Shown here: one piece after another, positions 57,132 to 64,000 of the stretch
Layout: the number at the start of each line of letters is the position of its first letter
Position numbering within the stretch: position 1 is the first letter of the stretch
NCBI GenBank assembly: GCA_965230795.1
Contig: OZ246020.1
Location: 1,798,001 to 1,862,000 of the forward strand
Direction: 5' to 3'
Source of the DNA: PZPK01 sp965230795
Lineage (GTDB): Bacteria > Pseudomonadota > Gammaproteobacteria > Pseudomonadales > Oleiphilaceae
DNA: 64,000 nt
Made by a program: the position numbers and the translations under genes
The notes under the pieces: generated by a model
The model's database searches: none
The model's input: the letters and a program-made list of their open reading frames with translations, nothing else
Told to the model about the DNA's origin: nothing

Positions 57132-58157
57132 TTAACCTGCCATCGCAGCTTCTTCGCCCTGGGTTTCGATTTCGATGAAATCAGACAAGTAATCCCATAC
57201 AACCCGGCGCTGGAGGTTTGAGCTCGGAATCGCGTCCAGTCCGCCCATGAGTCGCAAAAGATCGCTTCCCGTTTTGGTAAATGGCTGAATATAGAAACCG
57301 ACACTCTGTCCCATAGGGGCGAAGTCATGGCTGACCCGATGAATCTTGTCTTCATACTCAAATTCAAAGCCGACTATCAGGTCATTTGGCTCAGGAGCGA
57401 TCATACCTGCATTGGTGCAGTGAGAGAGTAGACGAATTTCCGAAAAGATATCGTCATGGGAGAAGGCATTCGCTTTGGTCCGGAAAATAAACGGATGGCC
57501 ATTGGCGCCAATGAAGGCGTAGTTGGCGACTTTCTTGAACGCAGTAATTTCCCAAACGTCAAAATGATAGAGGAAGCTGAGACTGCGTTTGGAAATGGAA
57601 CAGGGGTGTTTCAGTTCGCACAGCATGGCTCGCGCCCACAAGCTCTGCATGGTTTTGTTGCTGACATCCTGGGCGTAGTTGAAAAAGATCGTCGCCCAAT
57701 CGGGATCGACCTGTCCGGTATTGATTTTACCGCCCATCAGGCTGGATGCAGTGGAGAGGATTGCTTCTATATTTTCCTGGCGCTGAGTTTCCTGATGACG
57801 GACACGAACATGTGTGCGTTCTGAAATACTGGCAAACTGCACATCGGTTTCAACAAAGATGGCATCATCATCGTCTGTGGCGGATTTACCGGAAGCAATA
57901 TTGCGCACAATCGTACCGTTGGAACGATAGTATCCACCCATGACCTGAGTACACAGAGCCACCAGTTTTGACCAGGTTCCAATACGCTTTTTATTGTGCT
58001 TTCCGCTCGCAGTGCGCAATCTTCCGATACTCCATCGTATTATTCTTTTGCCGTTTTGGACTGCTTTGTTGTTATAGTCTGATGCCATCAAGAAAGGGTT
58101 GAGGCTCCGCAATATAGGCATTCCAAACAGCGAAAACAAGAGAGCGAATACTTGCAC
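57132..58157 (-). CDS. conserved hypothetical protein, DUF2806/TIGR03899-like
   Basis: 341 residues in the longest form, from a GTG at 58157; ATG starts at 58121 and 58088 are possible and none has a good ribosome site. The middle contains VDPDWATIFFNYAQDVSN and MQSLWARAMLCELKHPCSIS, close to the DUF2806/TIGR03899 pattern of a vDPDW...YAQ.VS...Q.LWAk..A.E stretch. No transmembrane helix except a weak N-terminal one in the longest form. Function unknown; these proteins occur sporadically in gammaproteobacteria. Transcribed towards argG. Confidence 0.6.
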   Translation of the reverse strand: MQVFALLFSLFGMPILRSLNPFLMASDYNNKAVQNGKRIIRWSIGRLRTASGKHNKKRIGTWSKLVALCTQVMGGYYRSNGTIVRNIASGKSATDDDDAIFVETDVQFASISERTHVRVRHQETQRQENIEAILSTASSLMGGKINTGQVDPDWATIFFNYAQDVSNKTMQSLWARAMLCELKHPCSISKRSLSFLYHFDVWEITAFKKVANYAFIGANGHPFIFRTKANAFSHDDIFSEIRLLSHCTNAGMIAPEPNDLIVGFEFEYEDKIHRVSHDFAPMGQSVGFYIQPFTKTGSDLLRLMGGLDAIPSSNLQRRVVWDYLSDFIEIETQGEEAAMAG

Positions 58158-58415
58158 ATTATTATTGTGATGTTGTTCAAATTGTGTGCGGTCGCCACTT
58201 GCTTTAGAGTCATGTTACGCGATTCGGGATCAAAGAAAAAGCCAATAACATCATAAGCTTATGCGTTTCGTGTGTGTAATCTTAAAGCCGTTTCTAAATT
58301 TGATGACTTAAGTCACTAAGTTATATAAAAAATTCAAACTAGCTAAAAAATGCCTATGGCGCTGCCAAGATAATTTGCGAATCGTTATACTGCTGAGCGA
58401 AGGAAAAAACATCGC

Positions 58416-61400
58416 ATGCTCAAAATTTACCCATCCAACCAGACTGAAGCTTTGGCCTACGTGATTGCAGAAATCATGAAGCGTCAACCTTTGTCAGATC
58501 CGTTTAAAAATGAAGTGATCGTTATTCAGAGTCAGGGTATGGGGGCTTGGTTGCAGCAACAGATTGCATCGCATCTGGATATCGCAGCGATGATTGATAC
58601 ACCTATGCCGGCAACCTTCATGTGGCAGATAGCGCAAGGTATATCTGCTGAGTTTGAGACGGACCAGCGCTTTGAGAAACAGTGCCTGCGTTGGGAAATT
58701 TTCCGGTTGCTTCCGGAAAAGTTGTCGGACCCTCGCTATGCGAGTCTTCGCAGCTATTTGCAAAACGCTGCGGAAAAATCCGGTTCCGCTTCGAGGGCAG
58801 GACGGGACTCCTCATCGTTGTACCGATTTAAACTCAGTGCTCAAATCGCCGATTGTTTTGACGCTTATCAGAATTATCGACCAGACTGGATTCGATGCTG
58901 GGAATTGGGTGAGTCGATTGATCCTGCTTCGAGTTCTGCAAAGCAGCTGGAAGCCTGGCAGCGGGATTTGTGGCAATCGCTTTATCCGCAGCAAGCTGTG
59001 GCTGAACGCCGGCATCGGGCCGCACTGCTTGGAGAAGTAAGAAAAGGTTTGGAACAGCAACATCCAAATCTGTTGCAGGCACTGCCGGAAAGACTCTTTG
59101 TTTTCGGTATCTCCGCCTTGCCGCCCCAATGGCTTCCCATCATTCTTGCCCTAAGTAAATGGGTCGACGTGCACTTCCTGTTTCAGAATCCCTGTTGCCA
59201 CTATTGGGGCGATGAGTTGTCTGAAATAGACAACCTCAGGTTGCAGCAATCCTTGCTTGCCAAGAAGATCAGCGCTGAAACGGCCGCCGATAGTTTCGTT
59301 GAGAATAATCCCCTGCTGGCCTCCTGGGGGCGGCAGGGTCGTGAATATCTTTCTCTGCTGACTCAGGCTGAAGCAGAATATAACCATGTTGAATTTGTTG
59401 ATGATCTTTATTTGCCATCATCAGGGCAATGCCTTCTGCACAGCATTCAACAGGACATACTTGAGTTGGAGATCAACCCTCGGCCCTGGCAGGTCGAAGA
59501 TGATTCGCTGCAGTTTGCTCGCTGCCACAGTCCGCTGCGCGAAGTGGAAGCCCTGCATGATTTCATACTGACCAAACTGGATCAGCATCCCGATCTCGAA
59601 GCAAAAGACATCGTCGTGATGATGCCCGACGTGGAAACGTTTGCTCCTTTGATCGAAGCTGTCTTTTCCCGCCCCGTCACTTGTTCCGATGGCAGTGAGA
59701 CAAGTATTCCTTTCAGTATTTCTGACCACAATGTTGCGATGGAACTACCAATGGTGGAAGTGCTGACGTCTTTGTTGAACATCGCAAATACCAGACTGAG
59801 TGCTAATGAAGTGCTGGCTTGGCTCGACGTACCTGCGATACGTTCACACTTTGGTATCGAGGCTGATCAGCTCGAGCTGATCGAGTTTTGGGTGCATAGC
59901 CTGAATGTCCGTTGGGGACTGGACGCGAAGGATCGTGAACAGTCCTTAGGCTCAGATTCAATTAAAACCGGCTTAAACAGTACTACCTGGTTAAATGCCT
60001 TCAGTCGGATACTGGAAGGCTACCTTTCCGGACAAGGCATGGTTGAAAATGGTGACGGCCAGCGGCTGGAAAACCGGGTTCTGGATACGGCTGACGAACA
60101 GATCCTTGCTGGTAATTGTTTGCACTTTCTGGATGTTATTCGTCGCACAAAACAACAGTTTTCGGGGAGTGCGCCGGTATCAGAGTGGAATCGTCGTCTG
60201 ATACGTTTTTGGCAGAACTGGTTTGACGAAAGTAGTGTGGATGAAGCCTTAAGCAAACTATGGTATCAGGCCTGCCAAAGTCTGGTGGAAGAGATTGAAG
60301 TGGTGCGTCCGGATATGGACGTGGCATTTTCAGTCATCTCCAATTGTCTGATCAATCGCTTTTCCGAGGAGCGGATCAGTCAACGGTTTCTTGCGGGACG
60401 AATCAATTTTTGTACCCTGATGCCCATGCGCAGTATTCCATTCCGGATGGTGTGTTTGCTTGGAATGAATGAGGGAAACTATCCTCGCCCGATTCGACAA
60501 AGCAGTTATGACCTGATGGCAAATATGCCGCGCAGAGCCGGCGATCGTTCCCGTCGCGATGACGATCGCTATCTGTTCCTGGAAGCGCTCGGGAGTGCAC
60601 GTGACTGGTTGTACATAAGCTATTGTGGTTTTGATGCCCGCGATAACAGTGAACGTTTTCCGTCGGTCCTGGTAACGGAGTTACGGGAATATTGTCAGCG
60701 ACTGGTGCAATTACCCGGCGGCGACTCGGGCGGAGGCACAGTTGGCGAAGCTCAAGCCTCAGACGAGGAGGGCGCCGCGTTTCTGGCAAGCTTGACGCAA
60801 GATCATCGCTTGCAGCCTTTTCATCCGGTTTATTTTGCTGAGGACAGCAATCAGGCCAGAACCTATGCCCGCGACTGGATTTCCCTGCATCATGGTGAGT
60901 TCAATCTCAAACAGGCGTCCCAACCCGAGAATCCTGTTATCGCCCAGGCTCAAATGGAGCTGATACTTGATGAATCCCCTGAAAGCAGGCCGACTGAAAT
61001 GAGTCTGGGGATCATCGCCGAGGCCCTGATTCATCCTTTGAGACTGTTCTATCGCAATGAAATTGGGGCGGCTTTTACTTATTTGGAGCGTCCCTACGAG
61101 GAGCATGAGCCTTTCAACTATGACTCTCTGGATACTTTTTCCCTGAAGCAGGATCTGGTTGCCAGTTGGTTTAACCCGGATCTTGATGAAACTGGAGTTA
61201 TTAAGTCCTGGCAGGCAAGAGATTTGTTACCACCGGAACCTCTTCAGCAGTTCGGAATCGAGCGAGTGCAGGCGGAGCTGATCCCTTTCCGACAAAACCT
61301 GGCCGATACTCAACAGTGTTGCCTCCAGAGAATTCAAACGCGTTGCCTGGATGGCAGTGTTACGGTCTTTGGAAACATTAGTCGGGATACCGATGGCGGC

Positions 61401-61883
61401 GTTCTGGCCGTGAGTATTGGCAGGCAGCACGCCAATCACTTCTGGTCTGCCTGGGTACAGCATGTGTTCTGGTCTTTGTATTGTGCCCAGAGCGCAGAGT
61501 CTGGCTTCGAGTCAGGAGAGGCTCATCTGCTGGCAGGGGATCGTTGTTGTGTGTTTCCTGTGCTGTCACCGGAGACAAGTCAGAAATTGGCAGACGAGCT
61601 ATTGAATTGGGCCTTGAAAGCGCAGCAGGAACCACAAGTCTTTTTATCAAAGACTGCTTTCGCACGCTTGTTTGAAAGCGAAGCAAAAGCCCGTGCCGCG
61701 TATCATGGAGGGGGGCAGTTTGGTCTTCGTGGCGAAATTGATGACCAGTATTGGCAACGGTGGTGTCGCATGTCGAAGGAAGATGCCAAGCATAAGGTGA
61801 TGCAGATTCCGGATTTCAATGATGTCGCGCCTTACTGCAGCTTGTTGGAGATGGAGCCGGGGCAATGGTGGCAACGCCTATGA
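58416..61883 (+). CDS. recC: exodeoxyribonuclease V subunit gamma
   Basis: 1155-residue RecC of the RecBCD helicase-nuclease that repairs double-strand breaks and recognises Chi. SF1-helicase-like folds without functional ATP motifs are expected; I recognise VIQSQGMGAWLQQQIA near the start, LFVFGISALPP, and RIWLLGMN-like FRMVCLLGMNEGNYPR. Length fits the family (1122 in E. coli). AAGGA is about 11 bases before the ATG. Its stop overlaps the recB ATG (ATGA). Confidence 0.96.
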   Translation: MLKIYPSNQTEALAYVIAEIMKRQPLSDPFKNEVIVIQSQGMGAWLQQQIASHLDIAAMIDTPMPATFMWQIAQGISAEFETDQRFEKQCLRWEIFRLLPEKLSDPRYASLRSYLQNAAEKSGSASRAGRDSSSLYRFKLSAQIADCFDAYQNYRPDWIRCWELGESIDPASSSAKQLEAWQRDLWQSLYPQQAVAERRHRAALLGEVRKGLEQQHPNLLQALPERLFVFGISALPPQWLPIILALSKWVDVHFLFQNPCCHYWGDELSEIDNLRLQQSLLAKKISAETAADSFVENNPLLASWGRQGREYLSLLTQAEAEYNHVEFVDDLYLPSSGQCLLHSIQQDILELEINPRPWQVEDDSLQFARCHSPLREVEALHDFILTKLDQHPDLEAKDIVVMMPDVETFAPLIEAVFSRPVTCSDGSETSIPFSISDHNVAMELPMVEVLTSLLNIANTRLSANEVLAWLDVPAIRSHFGIEADQLELIEFWVHSLNVRWGLDAKDREQSLGSDSIKTGLNSTTWLNAFSRILEGYLSGQGMVENGDGQRLENRVLDTADEQILAGNCLHFLDVIRRTKQQFSGSAPVSEWNRRLIRFWQNWFDESSVDEALSKLWYQACQSLVEEIEVVRPDMDVAFSVISNCLINRFSEERISQRFLAGRINFCTLMPMRSIPFRMVCLLGMNEGNYPRPIRQSSYDLMANMPRRAGDRSRRDDDRYLFLEALGSARDWLYISYCGFDARDNSERFPSVLVTELREYCQRLVQLPGGDSGGGTVGEAQASDEEGAAFLASLTQDHRLQPFHPVYFAEDSNQARTYARDWISLHHGEFNLKQASQPENPVIAQAQMELILDESPESRPTEMSLGIIAEALIHPLRLFYRNEIGAAFTYLERPYEEHEPFNYDSLDTFSLKQDLVASWFNPDLDETGVIKSWQARDLLPPEPLQQFGIERVQAELIPFRQNLADTQQCCLQRIQTRCLDGSVTVFGNISRDTDGGVLAVSIGRQHANHFWSAWVQHVFWSLYCAQSAESGFESGEAHLLAGDRCCVFPVLSPETSQKLADELLNWALKAQQEPQVFLSKTAFARLFESEAKARAAYHGGGQFGLRGEIDDQYWQRWCRMSKEDAKHKVMQIPDFNDVAPYCSLLEMEPGQWWQRL

Positions 61884-64000
61884 TACCTTTGCAGCTGGAA
61901 AGCTTTCCGCTGGATCAGGTCTCTCTGGTCGAAGCGAGTGCCGGAACAGGTAAAACCTATGCTCTGGCCAATCTGTATCTTCGATACGTACTGGAAAAGC
62001 AGTTTACGGTAGATCAAATTCTGGTCGTCACCTTCACCGAGGCCGCGACGCAGGAGTTGCGCGATCGAGTTCGAAGCAGAATTCATGAACTGCTTCGGGT
62101 CTTTGAAGGCAATGCCAGCCAGGATTCTTTGCTGACCAACCTGGCAGAGCGCTCAATGGACGCGGATGCAGATCGTTTGCGCCTGCGTCTGGCTGAACGG
62201 CAGATGGATCAGGCGGAGATTCATACCATTCACGGTTTTTGCCAGCGTGTTCTTGCCGAGTATGTGGTAGAAACGGGAGCCCCGATTGACGCGGCCTTGT
62301 CCGAGGATACAACCGATATCCGTCGACAAGTCATTCAGGATTTTTGGCGACATCACGTCCTGGCGCTGCCGAAAGCGGCCATTGCTCTGATTAGCAGTCA
62401 ATGGCCAGATCCGGATGCGCTGTTGCTGGCGCTGCAACCCATGTTGAATCGGGAACCGGAGCAAGTTCTTCCGCCACCTCTTGGTGAAGGTTTACCGGAA
62501 TGGCAGGCAAAATTTGCTGCGTATCAAACCTGGTTGCACACGCTAAAAACTCGAACCCTGGAAGCCTATAGTGAGGTGTTGGCATGTCTGACTGCCGCTC
62601 CGGTCAAACGGGTTAATGACAAACTAAAATGGCTGGAGCGTCTGCGGGAATGGAGCGAGTCTGAACGCTCTGATCTGCCCATACCATCGACCAAGCGCTG
62701 GCCGAATTTGTTTGAGGCCTTTACGCCGGAAGCCTTGCAGCAGGAAATGAAAGCAGGCAAAGGCGATCAACTGCCGAGCCATGTTTATTTTGAGTTTTTG
62801 TCCGGACACCTGCCATTACAGCCCGAGAGTTTGCTTCAGCAGTTTCTTGTTGAATCCTATCTGCTGGTTCGGGAATCAATGGTGCAGGCCAAATTCGAAC
62901 AGGGTGTTCTGGATTTCGATGATCTTATTGGGCTGGTGGCCCAGGCACTGGGTCACGACGGTAGCAACAAGCCAGCTGGTTCCGTTGAAACATTGATAGC
63001 GATGATACGAAGCCGCTACCAGGTAGCGCTGATTGATGAGTTTCAGGATACCGACAAGAAACAATACACAATTTTCCAGAAGCTTTTCGGGCTCGATTGT
63101 CAGTCTGCCAGCAAGCGACTGGTGTTAATCGGCGATCCCAAACAGGCGATTTACGGTTTTCGCGGCGGTGATATCGCCACCTATCTGGAAGCCAAACGGG
63201 CGCTTGGGCAGAGTCCCGATGCCTCAATCTTCACCATGGATACCAACTGGCGTTCAACACCGGAAATGGTGGCTGCAGTCAATGCGGTATTCGGACGTCG
63301 AGACAATGCGTTTATGGCAGAAGATATTCCGTTTGTTCCTGTCGCCGCTGCGCGCGACTCGCTACCCGGACTCAATGACTGCGCTCTCGTCTTACATCAA
63401 TACCTGACCGAGGATGAGAACAAGGAAGAGTTGCAATCCAGGTTAGCCTGGATGAGTTCGCTGAAAATCTTCGATCTGCTGGAGGGCAGAGCATCGGATT
63501 CACCTCCGGTGGAAAGTGCCGACGTGGCGGTTCTCGTGAGAACTGCCAGTGAAGCAGAGTTAATGAAGTTATGTCTGGCAGAGCTCGGGATTCGCGCTAG
63601 TTTTGAGTTGCGGGCGCGAATCTACGACTCGGAAGAAGCTGTCGGGATTTTGTATCTGTTACGGGCGCTTTTGAATCCCCAGGATAGTGCTGCAATCAAG
63701 CGCTGCCTGATTGAACCCATGTTTGCTTTTGATGAAGAGTTGTTGCGTCGATTTGGGCAAGACTCCACTTACTGGCAGGTTGTGCATCACGCCTTTCTGG
63801 AAATAGGAGAAGTGTGGCAACATCACGGCGTGCTGGCTGCTCTGCGCGCAGCATTGGGGAAACTGGATATACTGGCTGGCTGGCGCCAACACCCGAACTT
63901 TTGCCAGGAGAGTCAATGGGAACGCGCCTTGAGCAATTACAATCAGCTTTCTGAACTGTTGCAGCTCAAGTCCCGTCAGCTCTCGGGTCGCAATGCCTTG
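61880..64000 (+). CDS. recB: exodeoxyribonuclease V subunit beta, N-terminal part (3' end outside window)
   Basis: Open for 707 codons from the ATG at 61880, which overlaps the recC stop, to the window edge. The Walker A motif EASAGTGKTYALA is at residues 19-31; motif Ia VTFTEAATQELRDRV follows; IDEFQDTDKKQ and GDPKQAIYGFRGGDI are Walker B and motif III. This is the SF1A 3'-5' helicase of RecBCD. The nuclease domain lies beyond the window. The order recC-recB predicts recD next. Confidence 0.97.
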   Translation, partial: MIPLQLESFPLDQVSLVEASAGTGKTYALANLYLRYVLEKQFTVDQILVVTFTEAATQELRDRVRSRIHELLRVFEGNASQDSLLTNLAERSMDADADRLRLRLAERQMDQAEIHTIHGFCQRVLAEYVVETGAPIDAALSEDTTDIRRQVIQDFWRHHVLALPKAAIALISSQWPDPDALLLALQPMLNREPEQVLPPPLGEGLPEWQAKFAAYQTWLHTLKTRTLEAYSEVLACLTAAPVKRVNDKLKWLERLREWSESERSDLPIPSTKRWPNLFEAFTPEALQQEMKAGKGDQLPSHVYFEFLSGHLPLQPESLLQQFLVESYLLVRESMVQAKFEQGVLDFDDLIGLVAQALGHDGSNKPAGSVETLIAMIRSRYQVALIDEFQDTDKKQYTIFQKLFGLDCQSASKRLVLIGDPKQAIYGFRGGDIATYLEAKRALGQSPDASIFTMDTNWRSTPEMVAAVNAVFGRRDNAFMAEDIPFVPVAAARDSLPGLNDCALVLHQYLTEDENKEELQSRLAWMSSLKIFDLLEGRASDSPPVESADVAVLVRTASEAELMKLCLAELGIRASFELRARIYDSEEAVGILYLLRALLNPQDSAAIKRCLIEPMFAFDEELLRRFGQDSTYWQVVHHAFLEIGEVWQHHGVLAALRAALGKLDILAGWRQHPNFCQESQWERALSNYNQLSELLQLKSRQLSGRNAL

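Overview
The window is a mid-GC gammaproteobacterial chromosome segment. It has tightly packed housekeeping operons, a complete rRNA operon, and several lipid-metabolism genes. Three things point to a marine, hydrocarbon- or wax-ester-using relative of Marinobacter, Alcanivorax or Ketobacter: a two-domain fatty acyl-CoA reductase of the Marinobacter wax-ester type, two long acyl-CoA dehydrogenases behind PsrA-like operators, and the Pseudomonas-like neighbourhood prx / rnt / motY / argG. The genus is inference; the 16S gene at 38512-40045 would settle it.

Layout. 1-11.4 kb: the hflX end, then a 5.6 kb block (DUF445, TetR, metallo-beta-lactamase fold, SDR, epimerase) that splits the usual hflX-hflK-hflC-yjeT-hisZ-purA run, which then resumes. 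11.5-19.3 kb: cmoB/cmoA, a small membrane protein, srkA, an outer-membrane-like barrel, dinB, an SDR, an FAD oxidase and comF. 19.4-23.9 kb: a compact biotin operon bioB-F-H-C-D. 24-29.3 kb: a flagellar-like small protein, a SprA-type metalloprotease and two acyl-CoA dehydrogenases. 29.4-38 kb: a YD-repeat lipoprotein and a 2339-residue surface protein with about 23 Ig-like repeats. 38.2-44.4 kb: rrn operon (16S, tRNA-Ile, tRNA-Ala, 23S, 5S). 45-58 kb: a secreted protein, sbcB, an insulinase-family protease, the acyl-CoA reductase, peroxiredoxin, rnt, motY, argG and a DUF2806-like protein. 58.4-64 kb: recC and the start of recB.

The most unusual structure is non-coding. First, a 140-bp MITE-like palindromic element occurs twice in opposite orientation; one copy has a 5-bp target duplication, and the other sits exactly in the loop of the argG terminator. 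Second, the rrn spacers carry chains of short perfect hairpins inserted into degraded copies of tRNA-Ala and of the 5S 3' end, and a duplicated spacer block in which the hairpin has been swapped. Together they suggest ongoing insertion or replacement of mini-hairpins inside structural-RNA sequence, which I do not recognise as a described element.

Functional links: acyl-CoA dehydrogenases (beta-oxidation) and acyl-CoA reductase (fatty alcohol/wax ester) use the same acyl-CoA pool; biotin supports acetyl-CoA carboxylase; recBC, sbcB and dinB serve recombination and repair; rnt, cmoAB and the rrn operon serve RNA metabolism.
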